Shown one piece after another: positions 1 through 10,433 of a stretch of DNA of 64,000 bases (its first letter is position 1; every line of letters begins with the position of its first letter). The DNA lies in assembly GCF_009372235.1 (NCBI RefSeq), contig NZ_ML762924.1:214186-278185 (forward strand), written 5' to 3'. A program made the position numbers and the translations under genes. Under the pieces are notes generated by a model. It searched no databases. It saw nothing but the letters and a program-made list of their open reading frames with translations, and was not told where the DNA came from. The DNA comes from Dickeya oryzae. Its GTDB lineage: Bacteria; Pseudomonadota; Gammaproteobacteria; Enterobacterales; Enterobacteriaceae.

Positions 1-1057
1 GGGCCAGCTTCTGGCGTGCGTATTCTTCCACATTACTGGTTTCGGCAGCAAACCCGATGACGTAAGGCCTGTTTTCGCTCATTGCCGCCACATCCGCGAT
101 AATATCTGGATTTTTGACCAGAGTGACATGGATTTCATCACCCTGCTTTTTGATCTTTTCGTCAGCGACGGTGTGTGCCCGGTAATCCGCCACGGCGGCG
201 CACCCGATAACGATATGCTGCTGAGCAGCGCGTGACATCACTGCCTGATGCATATCCTGAGCACTGACAACATCGACACGGGTGACATGGTCTGGTGTCG
301 GTAAATTGACCGGGCCAGCTATCAGCGTGACCTGCGCCCCGCGCGCGGCGGCAGCGGCGGCGATGGCAAAACCCATCTTCCCTGAGCTGTGATTGCTGAT
401 GAACCGTACCGGGTCCAGTGCTTCGCGCGTCGGCCCTGCCGTGACCATAACATTCAGGTGTTGCAGATCATTGACACGGGAAAAGTGTGCGTCGGCGTAT
501 GCCACAATGGTTAGTGGGTCAATCATGCGGCCTGGGCCGACATCACCGCACGCCTGGCTGCCGCTATCCGGACCCCAGATCAGCATGCCACGCGCTGCCA
601 GCACGCCCAGATTGTGCTGTGTGGCCGCAGCGCGGAACATCTGCTGATTCATGGCGGGCGCAATGGCGATGGGCGCGGCGGTCGCCAGACAGACGGTGCT
701 GAGCAGATCATTCGCCATACCCGCCGCCAGCCGGGCGATCAAATCCGCCGATGCCGGTGCCAGAATCACCAGGTCTGCCCATTTCCCCAGCTCAATGTGG
801 CCCATCGCCGCCTCGGCAGCGGGATCCAGCAGATCGTCCGCCACCGGGTGGCCGGAGACCGCCTGCAGCGTCAGTGGCGTGATAAACGCGCCAGCGGCGG
901 GTGTCATCACCACTCGCACCTCAGCGCCCCTCTCGCGCAGACGCCGCACCAGTTCCGGGCCTTTGTAGGCAGCGATACCGCCGCTGATGCCCAGTACGAT
1001 ATGTTTTCCCGCAAGCGATGCGCCGGAAAGCCCGTGCAGACTGGAAGAATCTGTCAT
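1..1057 (-). CDS. coaBC: Bifunctional phosphopantothenoylcysteine decarboxylase/synthetase (3' end off window)
   Basis: CoaBC joins cysteine to 4'-phosphopantothenate and then decarboxylates the product, two steps of coenzyme A synthesis in the cytoplasm. About 352 codons are visible, starting at ATG 1057; the C-terminus lies before base 1. The N-terminal flavoprotein (CoaC) half shows [14 protein letters not shown] and the active-site Cys region [12 protein letters not shown]. The CoaB half shows TAGPTRE and [11 protein letters not shown], the synthetase nucleotide-binding region. E. coli CoaBC is 406 residues, so roughly 50 residues are missing. The first dozen residues ([12 protein letters not shown]) extend beyond the E. 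coli start at SLAGK, so the true start could be slightly downstream. In E. coli the gene is divergent from radC; here another gene sits between them. Confidence 0.95.
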   Translation of the reverse strand, partial: MTDSSSLHGLSGASLAGKHIVLGISGGIAAYKGPELVRRLRERGAEVRVVMTPAAGAFITPLTLQAVSGHPVADDLLDPAAEAAMGHIELGKWADLVILAPASADLIARLAAGMANDLLSTVCLATAAPIAIAPAMNQQMFRAAATQHNLGVLAARGMLIWGPDSGSQACGDVGPGRMIDPLTIVAYADAHFSRVNDLQHLNVMVTAGPTREALDPVRFISNHSSGKMGFAIAAAAAARGAQVTLIAGPVNLPTPDHVTRVDVVSAQDMHQAVMSRAAQQHIVIGCAAVADYRAHTVADEKIKKQGDEIHVTLVKNPDIIADVAAMSENRPYVIGFAAETSNVEEYARQKLA

Positions 1058-1169
1058 CGTTATATCCGTTTTTCAGCCCAAAAGAGCCAGCATTTTATCA
1101 TAGTGTTGGCAATCCATCGTGGTGATGATGGTATGCCCGGCGGCACGGTTTTCGTGATGCGATGTTACC

Positions 1170-1194
1170 GCCACGCTCACAAAGAGGGCGTGGC
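1170..1194 (-). terminator. Hairpin downstream of the DUF2202 gene
   Basis: GCCACGC (1170-1176) pairs with GCGTGGC (1188-1194), just beyond the stop of the DUF2202 gene in its direction of transcription. There is no clear T-tract, so its role as a terminator is a guess. Confidence 0.35.
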
Positions 1195-1209
1195 ACAGAC
1201 GAACAGGCA

Positions 1210-1695
1210 TTATTGGCACTGTTTAAACGCGGGCAGGTGATTCTGTTGGGAAGCGTCGCGCAGCCGCTGGAAAACTAACGTGATGTCCTGATGAGAGCTG
1301 ACGGCAGGCAGTAGTGTTTTGTCATATAACGCCTGATTAGCGATTTCTGCATCAACCCCCATTTTGCAGGCTTCCTTCAACGTCGCTGGTAGCGTGTTCT
1401 TCATTTCTGTACTGCCGGATAATGTGTTGGGCGGCACGGAAATACCATGATTTTGCAGCAACTGTGCTAACGCATGGGCGTGATTCTGCTCAGCCCGCAT
1501 GATGTTATTAAAAGGGGCCACCTGACCAAACTTCTCGATGGCCGCGGCATAGAGCGCTTCGGTGTGATATTCATGGTAAAGCGCCGTCTGAAGTGCGTTT
1601 TTAGCCGCGTTATCCAACGGCTGCTGTGCATAAAGTGGGGTGATGGATAAGGTGACGAGTAATAGACAGGCTTTGCTAAGCAATTGGCTCTTCAT
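1210..1695 (-). CDS. Periplasmic DUF2202 ferritin-like protein
   Basis: A 161-residue protein with an N-terminal signal peptide (about residues 1-23, charged start, hydrophobic core, cleavage near LYA-QQ). The mature part is helical and looks like the DUF2202 ferritin-like fold: HEYHTEALYAAAIEKFG near residue 41 and RAEQNHAHAL near residue 67 give spaced Glu/His residues that could bind metal. The biochemical function of the family is not established, so I give none. I chose ATG 1695 rather than an upstream in-frame start at 1725 because an AGGAG lies 11 nt before 1695 and the signal peptide begins there. It is a single gene placed between coaBC and radC, which are direct neighbours in E. coli. 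Confidence 0.75.
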   Translation of the reverse strand: MKSQLLSKACLLLVTLSITPLYAQQPLDNAAKNALQTALYHEYHTEALYAAAIEKFGQVAPFNNIMRAEQNHAHALAQLLQNHGISVPPNTLSGSTEMKNTLPATLKEACKMGVDAEIANQALYDKTLLPAVSSHQDITLVFQRLRDASQQNHLPAFKQCQ

Positions 1696-1905
1696 CAAAA
1701 AAGATACTCCTGTGTGAGGTGTCACGATGATGCGTCAGTCACTTTTATCACTGCCGTGTGACGCAATAGCGTGAGCGGTATCTGGTTTATGAGGTTTTCT
1801 TCTGCTTGCAGAAATCATTGCGAGCGTTACCGCACTGGCGCAATACAGTTATCGAGCGCCGATTTCCCGCGTGGGATGATGGGGCCATTCTGAAAAGGAG
1901 TGGCT

Positions 1906-2571
1906 ATGACATGGAATGACGGCGGCGCACCACGTGAGAAATTGATGTCCCTTGGCGTAGAGGCGCTCAGTGATGCTGAATTACTGGCGATTTTTTTGCG
2001 CACGGGCGTAGAAGGGATACACGTGATGGAACTGGCGCAGAATCTGTTAGCGCAGTTTGGTTCGTTGTATCGGTTGATGACGGCTGATTGGGCCGCGTTT
2101 AATGCGGTGCGAGGGGTCGGCATTTCCAAATATGCCCAATTGCAGGCGGTGGCGGAACTGGCTCGTCGGTTGTTTTCTTCGCATCTGGCGCGGGAGGATG
2201 CCATGCTGAATCCTGATGTCACGCAGCAATATCTGCAATTGCTGCTGGCTCATCAGGAGCGGGAAGTTTTTTTGGTCATGTTTCTGGATAATCAGCATCG
2301 GGTGATTTGTCACCAGGAGATGTTCGCGGGCACGATAAGCCGTGTGGAAGTGCATCCGCGTGAAATCGTGCGCGAAGCGCTCAAAGTCAATGCTGCCGCG
2401 CTGATTCTGGCGCACAATCATCCCTCTGGGCAGGCGGAGCCCAGTCAGGCCGATCGTTCCATTACCGAAAAAATCGTACAAGCCTGCCAGTTACTGGAGA
2501 TTCGGGTGCTTGATCACCTGGTAATCGGGCGTGGCGAGTACGTTTCTTTTGCCGAGCGTGGGTGGCTTTAA
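1906..2571 (+). CDS. radC: RadC-family JAB/MPN domain protein
   Basis: A 221-residue protein matching chromosomal RadC (222 in E. coli). A helix-hairpin-helix-like region ([12 protein letters not shown], about residues 69-80) precedes the JAB1/MPN metalloprotease-like domain with its conserved metal-site pattern: Glu in VEVHPRE (about 148), HNHPSG (170-175) and a following Asp. RadC was first described as a DNA repair protein, but later work questioned that; its molecular role is unclear. ATG 1906 is preferred over GTG 1900 because AGGAG ends 5 nt upstream of it. The next genes on the same strand are rpmB and rpmG, which have their own strong promoter. Confidence 0.93.
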   Translation: MTWNDGGAPREKLMSLGVEALSDAELLAIFLRTGVEGIHVMELAQNLLAQFGSLYRLMTADWAAFNAVRGVGISKYAQLQAVAELARRLFSSHLAREDAMLNPDVTQQYLQLLLAHQEREVFLVMFLDNQHRVICHQEMFAGTISRVEVHPREIVREALKVNAAALILAHNHPSGQAEPSQADRSITEKIVQACQLLEIRVLDHLVIGRGEYVSFAERGWL

Positions 2572-2614
2572 GAGATATTTCCGCGATCCTGGGGGATCTT
2601 TAGTTGTTCGGGAC

Positions 2615-2643
2615 TTGAGCGCATACGCTTCAGAGCGTATACT
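2615..2643 (+). promoter_or_regulatory. Strong sigma-70-type promoter for rpmB-rpmG
   Basis: TTGAGC (2615-2620) and TATACT (2638-2643) are separated by exactly 17 bp, close to the sigma-70 consensus. It would give a leader of about 160 nt before the rpmB start at 2810. Confidence 0.75.
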
Positions 2644-2676
2644 ACGCCACCTTTGAGAATCTTGGGTGTGGCGTTA

Positions 2677-2743
2677 AGAGCCTATCTCAGCAGGTTTACC
2701 CTGATGACAGAGTCTTTTCAGTGAAGTTGCTGAGATGGGCTCT
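2677..2743 (+). promoter_or_regulatory. Long inverted repeat in the rpmB-rpmG mRNA leader
   Basis: AGAGCCTATCTCAGCA (2677-2692) is repeated in inverted form as TGCTGAGATGGGCTCT (2728-2743). The 16 positions pair with a single mismatch that becomes a G-U pair in RNA, around a 35-nt loop. The right arm runs into a perfect palindrome GGCTCTAGAGCC (2738-2749), so alternative pairings are possible. It lies between the promoter and the ribosomal protein start codon, with no T-tract after it, which suggests a leader structure and not a terminator. Confidence 0.55.
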
Positions 2744-2788
2744 AGAGCCTGACGAGGCGGCCAACACCCTCTACGAAGCTCGAGCTGA

Positions 2789-3046
<258 letters not shown>

Positions 3047-3054
3047 GGAACTGA

Positions 3055-3225
<171 letters not shown>

Positions 3226-3242
3226 TTTTAGTGGATCTGAAA

Positions 3243-3268
3243 AACCCGGCTTTGGCCGGGTTTTTTTT
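3243..3268 (+). terminator. Intrinsic terminator of rpmB-rpmG
   Basis: AACCCGGC and GCCGGGTT form an 8-bp GC-rich stem with a four-base loop, followed directly by eight or more T residues. Confidence 0.93.
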
Positions 3269-3364
3269 CGCTTGAGCAAAGCAGGGCTGGAGTAGCATCT
3301 TAGTTCCCTCTGTCATTTCTTATCGTTTACACCATTTCCCGTCAGTCATTTCGCAGGAGGACGC

Positions 3365-4174
3365 ATGCCTGAATTACCCGAGGTGGAAACCAGTCGTCGG
3401 GGCATTTCGCCCTGGCTGGTCGGCCGTACCATTTTGTATGCTGAGGTGCGCAACGCACGTCTGCGCTGGCCGGTCTCTCCTGAAATTCTGTCGCTGAGCG
3501 ATACGCCGGTGTTGAGTGTGCAGCGCCGCGCCAAATATCTGCTGCTTGAGTTACCGACGGGGTGGATCATCATCCATTTGGGGATGTCCGGTAGTCTACG
3601 GGTGCTGCCCGAATACAGTGAACCGGATAAGCATGACCATGTCGATTTGGTGATGGATAGCGGCAAAGTGCTGCGTTATACCGATCCACGCCGTTTCGGT
3701 GCCTGGTTATGGTGTGACGATCTGGCAAACAGTTCTGTGTTGGCGCATTTGGGGCCGGAACCATTGAGCGATGACTTTTCAGGTGACTATCTGTTTAGCC
3801 GCAGCCATGGCCGTAAAACGCCAATCAAGCTGTGGATTATGGATAACAAACTGGTGGTGGGGGTTGGCAACATCTATGCCAGTGAGTCGCTGTTTAATGC
3901 CGGTATTCTGCCGGAGCGGCCTGCCGGTTCCCTGTCGCAGCAAGAAGCGCATCAGTTGGTGCAGTCCATCAAGCAGGTATTGCAGCGCTCCATTGAACAG
4001 GGCGGGACCACGCTGCGTGATTTCTTGCAGTCTGATGGGAAACCGGGTTACTTCGCGCAGGAGTTACAGGTTTATGGCCGCCATGGCAAGCCTTGCCATC
4101 ACTGCGGCACATTGATCGACAGCATTAAGCAGGGACAGCGTAGCACCTTTTTTTGCAAGCGGTGCCAGCGTTAG
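3365..4174 (+). CDS. mutM: Formamidopyrimidine-DNA glycosylase
   Basis: MutM (Fpg) excises 8-oxoguanine and ring-opened purines and nicks the strand by beta/delta elimination. The protein has 269 residues, the same length as E. coli MutM. It begins [13 protein letters not shown]: after Met removal Pro-1 is the Schiff-base nucleophile and Glu-2 the general acid. A conserved Lys lies in [10 protein letters not shown] (about residue 57). The C-terminal zinc finger is intact, with CHHC near residue 246 and CKRC at the end. AGGAGG lies directly upstream. It ends about 65 nt before the convergent coaD. Confidence 0.97.
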   Translation: MPELPEVETSRRGISPWLVGRTILYAEVRNARLRWPVSPEILSLSDTPVLSVQRRAKYLLLELPTGWIIIHLGMSGSLRVLPEYSEPDKHDHVDLVMDSGKVLRYTDPRRFGAWLWCDDLANSSVLAHLGPEPLSDDFSGDYLFSRSHGRKTPIKLWIMDNKLVVGVGNIYASESLFNAGILPERPAGSLSQQEAHQLVQSIKQVLQRSIEQGGTTLRDFLQSDGKPGYFAQELQVYGRHGKPCHHCGTLIDSIKQGQRSTFFCKRCQR

Positions 4175-4239
4175 GAGCCGACTTCTAACATCTAACAGTT
4201 GATGTCGGCGGCTTTCTGCAGCCGGGATGTATTATCCCT

Positions 4240-5499
<1,260 letters not shown>

Positions 5500-5500
<1 letters not shown>

Positions 5501-6777
5501 TACTGGCTCCGTGGCGGCAGATAGGGCTCCAGCAGGGTCAACAGGCTTTGCAGTGCGCCCTGATTTTTATGCAGTACATCCACCGCGTGGTGACCGTGGT
5601 AACGGCGATAGTCGTCATCCGACAGCAACGTGGTGACCTGTTCCACCAGTGAAGCGGTATCCTGCACGGTGATCAACCCATCGGATTGCTGTAAGCGGGC
5701 GCAGATATCCTTGAAGTTGAACGTGTGCGGCCCCATCAACACCGGTATGGCGTGTGCGGCAGGTTCCAGCGGGTTATGTCCGCCCCGTTCAATCAGGCTG
5801 CCACCGACAAACGCCAGATCAGCGATGCCGTACAGCAGCATCAATTCGCCCATGGTATCGCCAATCACCACATGTGATGAGGCAGGGGGAACCGTACCGG
5901 CGCTACGCAGGGTATATTCCAGTCCGGCCTTACGGACGATGGTTTTGGCATCGTCAAAGCGATCAGGATGGCGCGGCACCAGGATCAGCAATAGCGAGGG
6001 AAACGCTTTCAGCAATTCGGTGTGGGCATCGACGATAATCTTTTCTTCGCCTTCGTGAGTACTGGCGGCAATCCACACCGGGCGCTGGGGTGCCCATTGA
6101 CGACGCAACGTGACGGCGCGGGCGGCCAGTTCCGGCGTAACAGAAATATCGAATTTCAGGCTGCCGGTCACATTGAGCTGCGAGCGTTTCAGTCCCAGAT
6201 TGATAAAGCGCTCACCATCTTCCTCATTTTGCACCGCGATGAGGGTAATACGGCGCAGTAGAGTGCGCATAAAGCGGCCGAGTTTGCGATAACCGTTGGC
6301 GGAGCGCTCGGACAGGCGGGCATTGGCGATGATAAGCGGGATTTCGCGCTGGTGCAGCGCCGTTATCAGGTTCGGCCACAGCTCGGTTTCCATGATGATG
6401 ACCAGACTCGGTTTGACATGATCAAGAAAACGCGACATCGCACCCGGCAGGTCGTAAGGCAGGTAAACGTGGTAAACATCTTTGCCGAATGCGGATAACG
6501 CACGCTCGGAACCTGTCGGCGTCATGGTGGTGACGGTAATCGGTAATGACGGGTAGCGATGGCGTAAGGCGCGGACCAACGGTACTGCTGCTAACGTTTC
6601 TCCGACAGAAACGGAGTGCAACAGTATGCCTTCGGGTTTTACCTGGCTCTGGTAGAAGCCGTAGCGTTCCCCCCAGCGTTTGCGGTAAGCGGGGATTTTG
6701 CGACCCCGGAGCCATAGACGCAGCCAGATAAGCGGCTGGATCATGTAAAACAAAAAGGTGTACAGCGTTTGTAACAT
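5500..6777 (-). CDS. waaA: 3-deoxy-D-manno-octulosonic acid (Kdo) transferase
   Basis: WaaA (KdtA) transfers Kdo residues from CMP-Kdo to the lipid IVA precursor at the inner membrane. A short N-terminal hydrophobic anchor ([17 protein letters not shown]) is followed by the GT30 domain with [35 protein letters not shown] and the C-terminal [20 protein letters not shown] 6777 gives 425 residues, exactly the E. coli length; a second ATG two codons upstream (6783) is possible. The gene ends within the waaE start codon. A gap of 108 nt separates it from the upstream glycosyltransferase, so it may also have its own promoter. Confidence 0.97.
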
Positions 6778-6885
6778 ATTCATCGGTATTGTATTCGTAA
6801 TAGATAATGATGCATTGCTTTCTTATCGTAACCGGGATACGGAGTGGCCTGATATATCATATGATTTTCTGGCTCTCGTTCTGGA

Positions 6886-7986
6886 TTAATATGGCTTTGC
6901 CAGCGTCAGATAACGCTCACAAATTGCTTCACGCCGGTAACGAGCAAGCTGTTCAGGCTCAATTAATGGTGGTGATTGCAGCACTGATATCATGGTTTCG
7001 GCCAATGAGCGTTCATTCAGATCGGACAGGCAACGCATCAGGTCGCCGATCAGTATTTCTTTCGGCCCACCGGGACAGCGTGTGCTGACAACGGGTGTTC
7101 CACAGAACAGACTTTCTATCAGCACATTACCAAATCCTTCACTGTCTGAGCTGAGTACTAGTAGGCGTGCATGGCGAATGTATGGGTAGGGATTTTCACA
7201 AAAACCGTGAAAAATGACACGGTTGGTAATGTTTAGCTCTTCGGCAAGCTGCTGTAGCTGTCGAGTATATTCGTCAGGCCCTTTGCCCAACAACAATAAC
7301 GGCAGAGTGATGCCACTTAGCGCATAGGCACGAAGCAAACGATCGTGGCGTTTATGTGGGTGCAAGCGCCCGACGTGAATGAGGTATTCCTGGCCGGCCA
7401 TTTCGCAAGGCTGTGCTGCCAGTTCGGCAATGTGGTCGAAATCAAAGGGGTTATTGATAACTTCCGCCCGATTAGGTGTGACCTGGAAAGACTGGATCAT
7501 GTCGTCCAGTACCGCCTGAGATACGCCGATCAGATTGCGCTGTTGGTAAATATTTCGAATTTTCTTACGCTTCAGCCAGAGTGAAAAACCACGCCGATGC
7601 CCGAGATAGGAGGAGGAAAACATTCCATGTAGGCAGAACCAGAGGTTACTTCGATTTAAGGTAGCACAGTGAGCCACGATACGGTCCGTTTTGTGCAGAT
7701 TTGATAGTACTAAATCAAAACGTCCATACTGTGCTTCAGCTTTACGGATCGCAATATCCAGCGCAGCCGCGCGACGTGATAGCTCACGTAATTTACGCCA
7801 GGGTGCCCGACAGGTATCGATGATGGTTTGATATCTTAGCCCTGACGGAAGTGAATATGCCCGCACATCCCGCAAAGAGAACAGCGAAACCTGATGTTGA
7901 GCGGCAATAAATCCTTCGGCGAGCGTGAGTACGACTTTTTCCGCTCCACCACCAGGCAGGCCATCGATAAGTATCAGGATCCTCAT
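6886..7986 (-). CDS. GT4 LPS core glycosyltransferase (WabH-like?)
   Basis: A 366-residue retaining GT-B glycosyltransferase. The N-terminus has the glycine-rich GGGAEKVVL motif, and the C-terminal nucleotide-sugar domain has HVGRLHPHKRHD and SEGFGNVLIESLFCG, the E-x7-E motif of family GT4. It lies 3 nt after the WabG-like gene and before waaA, where Klebsiella-type core loci carry wabH (a GlcNAc transferase acting on galacturonic acid). A WabN-like de-N-acetylase is in the same locus, which fits that assignment. The specificity is inferred from context only. Confidence 0.75.
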   Translation of the reverse strand: MRILILIDGLPGGGAEKVVLTLAEGFIAAQHQVSLFSLRDVRAYSLPSGLRYQTIIDTCRAPWRKLRELSRRAAALDIAIRKAEAQYGRFDLVLSNLHKTDRIVAHCATLNRSNLWFCLHGMFSSSYLGHRRGFSLWLKRKKIRNIYQQRNLIGVSQAVLDDMIQSFQVTPNRAEVINNPFDFDHIAELAAQPCEMAGQEYLIHVGRLHPHKRHDRLLRAYALSGITLPLLLLGKGPDEYTRQLQQLAEELNITNRVIFHGFCENPYPYIRHARLLVLSSDSEGFGNVLIESLFCGTPVVSTRCPGGPKEILIGDLMRCLSDLNERSLAETMISVLQSPPLIEPEQLARYRREAICERYLTLAKPY

Positions 7987-7989
7987 GTA

Positions 7990-9147
7990 TTACTCCAATA
8001 TGTTTTGGTAGAGCGAGATGAGCTGCCGCGAAAGTTTTTGTGGTGATGCTTCAAGGATGCGAGTACGTGCGGCATGTGCCATGGCGCTACCGGGAACCGA
8101 TGAAGGTAGTGCCATAATGGCATCAGCGAGCGCAGCGGTATCCAGGGCATCACAGATATATCCGTTATGCCCTGACAGAATAAATTCCGCACCACCACAG
8201 GAAGTAGAGGTGATTACGGGTAATCCACATGCCATTGCTTCCAGAATGACATTCGGAAATGGATCGTACAGCGTAGGTAAGAGCAACCCATCTGCGGCAT
8301 GGTAATAGGGTTTGGGATCCTTTTGCATCCCCACAAAACGTATGCGAGATAAGCAACCTAGCGATGTAGCGAGAGAGCGATACTTTCTTTCAGCTTTATC
8401 CTGTCCAACGACGATCAGATGGCGATCTGTCACGGCGATAGCTCGAATCGCCGCTTCTAACCCCTTGCGCTCAAAACCTGAACCGACGAATACCAGTACA
8501 CTCCCCTCCTCTGGTAAAGACAGTGAGGCCCTAATGGATTGTCTCTGCTCTGGGCTGGCTGGCTGAAATACGTTACTGTCAATAGCATTGTAAATGACAT
8601 GGATTTTGTTGGCGGGCAGGTTAAATTCGTCGACGATTTCCTGCTTGATCATTTCAGCATTGCAAATGACGGCCTTGAGCTGCGGATCGCGGTACATATC
8701 CGCTTCCGCTTGCATGACATAGCGATGAAAACGATTGGTGAACAGAAGATTGCTGCGCCACGTCGGTAGTAATCGTGCGCGTTGTTGTAGCCAGCGGCGA
8801 TGAACACCATCACCGGCACGATAAATGTCACAGCCTGCAATGCGCTCATGACTTTGAACCAGATCGAAATGCTGCTGATGCCATAGTGACCGTGCTGCTC
8901 TGGCAAAACTACGCTCACGGTTGACTCGTCCCAAGTAACGCGGATTACATAAGTGTAATTGCCAGTTGGCTTTTCTATCACCCTGCCATTCGCGGGTAAT
9001 GACGTTGAGCTCCAGATTATCTGTAGCCAGAGCCTCTAAGGCCCGTCCGATAAAACGTTCTGCCCCACCGTCAGGACGATATTTTTGTCTTACTATCGCG
9101 ATACGTAATGGCGTCACAATAGTTGCCTCGCTATTGCTGTTTCGCAT
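7990..9147 (-). CDS. wabG: LPS core glycosyltransferase, WabG/WaaG type (GT4)
   Basis: A 385-residue GT4 glycosyltransferase. Its opening LRIAIVRQKYRPDGGAERF is characteristic of the WaaG/WabG group, which adds the first outer-core hexose or hexuronic acid to heptose II. The C-terminal half has VFVGSGFERKGLEAAIRA and DPFPNVILEAMACG, the sugar-nucleotide-binding region. In Klebsiella and Serratia WabG transfers galacturonic acid; E. coli WaaG transfers glucose. I lean to WabG because of the accompanying wab-type genes. The start overlaps the end of waaQ by 34 nt. Confidence 0.8.
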   Translation of the reverse strand: MRNSNSEATIVTPLRIAIVRQKYRPDGGAERFIGRALEALATDNLELNVITREWQGDRKANWQLHLCNPRYLGRVNRERSFARAARSLWHQQHFDLVQSHERIAGCDIYRAGDGVHRRWLQQRARLLPTWRSNLLFTNRFHRYVMQAEADMYRDPQLKAVICNAEMIKQEIVDEFNLPANKIHVIYNAIDSNVFQPASPEQRQSIRASLSLPEEGSVLVFVGSGFERKGLEAAIRAIAVTDRHLIVVGQDKAERKYRSLATSLGCLSRIRFVGMQKDPKPYYHAADGLLLPTLYDPFPNVILEAMACGLPVITSTSCGGAEFILSGHNGYICDALDTAALADAIMALPSSVPGSAMAHAARTRILEASPQKLSRQLISLYQNILE

Positions 9148-10238
9148 GTACTTTCACATGTTACTTCACGAGATAATTGTTGTCGGGCTTTGGCAATCAC
9201 ATCGCTTGCAGGGATCAGATCCAGATAGCGTTGATTGGTCTGAGTATCAATATCATCGGGGTCAGGTAACTTGCCATAATGTCCCGCCCAGATAATGTCT
9301 CCACTTGCTTGCCATGGGCACCAGAATGTTAGTTTGGAGGGACCAAATAGCGCAATGCACGGGGTTTGCATTGCCGCCGCCATGTGCATGGGGACGGAGT
9401 CTACCCCCAGAAACAGCACAGCATGGTCTATCAAAGAAGCCAGTTGGCGAAGTGTTAATTGGCCCGACAATGATATGACGCCATCTGTGGGAGCGTGAGC
9501 CAGTATGTCGGCGACCATTTTTTGTTCTGATGCGTCAGGTCCTGAAGTAAGGACCAGCTTATAACCATCCTGATGCAGGGCAGTGATGACTTCTGCCCAC
9601 TTTACTTCGCTCCAACATTTGAAGAACCAGCGCGATGTAGGCTGAATGACAATATAGTGTTTACCAATATTTCGCTTGCTTAGCTCTACCTGGCAGTGCT
9701 CCCAATCAGATGGGGTATAACACATCGAAACCTTGGTGCTTACTGTGGGAAGCTGCAGCGCATCCAGAATAGACAGGTTCTGTTCTACGGTATGTTGTGT
9801 GGCATGGCGAGTTGTATCGACCAGATGGGTATGACAGTAACGCCAGAAAAAATGCTGGCGTTTGGGTAGATCAAAGCCCAATCTTACCGGAGCCTGGCTC
9901 AGGGCTGTAATCAAGGCGCTACGCCACTGATCGGCGAGATTGATCACTAAATCGTAGCCCTGTGCTTTTATGTCTTTAAGCAGGCGGTACTCATGGCATA
10001 ATTGTGCGGTGATGCCTTGCTTCTTCCATTGTCGATCAATAGTTATCAGGCGGTGAATACGCGGATTAGCTACCAGCATATCCTGTGTTTCCAGATACAT
10101 CAGAACATCTATCTGGGCTTTTGGATAGCATTCGCTCAGCGTATTGATAACGGGAGTAATCAGCAGCATGTCACCATGATGGCGTAATTTGATCAGTAAA
10201 ATACGCTGGAACGTATTGGCTGCGACGTTATGATTCAT
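9114..10238 (-). CDS. waaQ: LPS core heptosyltransferase III
   Basis: A 374-residue GT9 ADP-heptose transferase. It has the N-terminal ILLIKLRHHGDMLLITPVI phosphate-binding motif and the C-terminal LGVDSVPMHMAAAMQTPC / ALFGPS region shared by WaaC, WaaF and WaaQ. WaaQ adds the branching heptose to heptose II. It is the first gene of the minus-strand block waaQ-wabG-GT4-waaA-waaE-coaD. The leader carries a JUMPstart/ops-like sequence about 90-120 nt upstream, suggesting RfaH-dependent elongation through this operon. Confidence 0.88.
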   Translation of the reverse strand: MNHNVAANTFQRILLIKLRHHGDMLLITPVINTLSECYPKAQIDVLMYLETQDMLVANPRIHRLITIDRQWKKQGITAQLCHEYRLLKDIKAQGYDLVINLADQWRSALITALSQAPVRLGFDLPKRQHFFWRYCHTHLVDTTRHATQHTVEQNLSILDALQLPTVSTKVSMCYTPSDWEHCQVELSKRNIGKHYIVIQPTSRWFFKCWSEVKWAEVITALHQDGYKLVLTSGPDASEQKMVADILAHAPTDGVISLSGQLTLRQLASLIDHAVLFLGVDSVPMHMAAAMQTPCIALFGPSKLTFWCPWQASGDIIWAGHYGKLPDPDDIDTQTNQRYLDLIPASDVIAKARQQLSREVTCESTCETAIARQLL

Positions 10239-10323
10239 CTACGGCAGTTCTCATTACAAGCAAGCCGTGATTTTAAATGACATCGCTATGGGTGGCTACT
10301 GTTGTTCGTCGTGCGGGGTCTTT

Positions 10324-10358
10324 AGACTACCTCCAATCATTAAACAGATTGCTACCGA
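10324..10358 (-). promoter_or_regulatory. JUMPstart/ops-like element in the waaQ leader
   Basis: Read on the minus strand, CGGTAGC (10357-10351) is followed by TGTTTAATGATTGG and then GGAGGTAG (10334-10327). This resembles the JUMPstart order GGTAGC, TGTTAAG, GGCGGTAG. The spacing between the two GGTAG units is 4 nt longer than I recall for the consensus, and the ops core has A instead of C at its third position. The similarity is partial. Confidence 0.4.
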
Positions 10359-10433
10359 ATCACCATTTACAGTTTACGTAGTGAACGTGGCTTGCGTAAC
10401 ATAAGGTTCCCAGGCTATCAGGTGATTATCCCC

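Noticed and set aside
614-1240. 208-residue ORF on the plus strand opposite coaBC
   Set aside because: It is antisense to the clearly conserved coaBC, has no recognisable domain and no ribosome binding site; a shadow ORF of GC-rich coding DNA.
4174-4239. Terminator between mutM and coaD
   Set aside because: Several partial inverted repeats (GCCGAC/GTCGGC, ACATC/GATGT) overlap and exclude each other, with no T-tract; not convincing.
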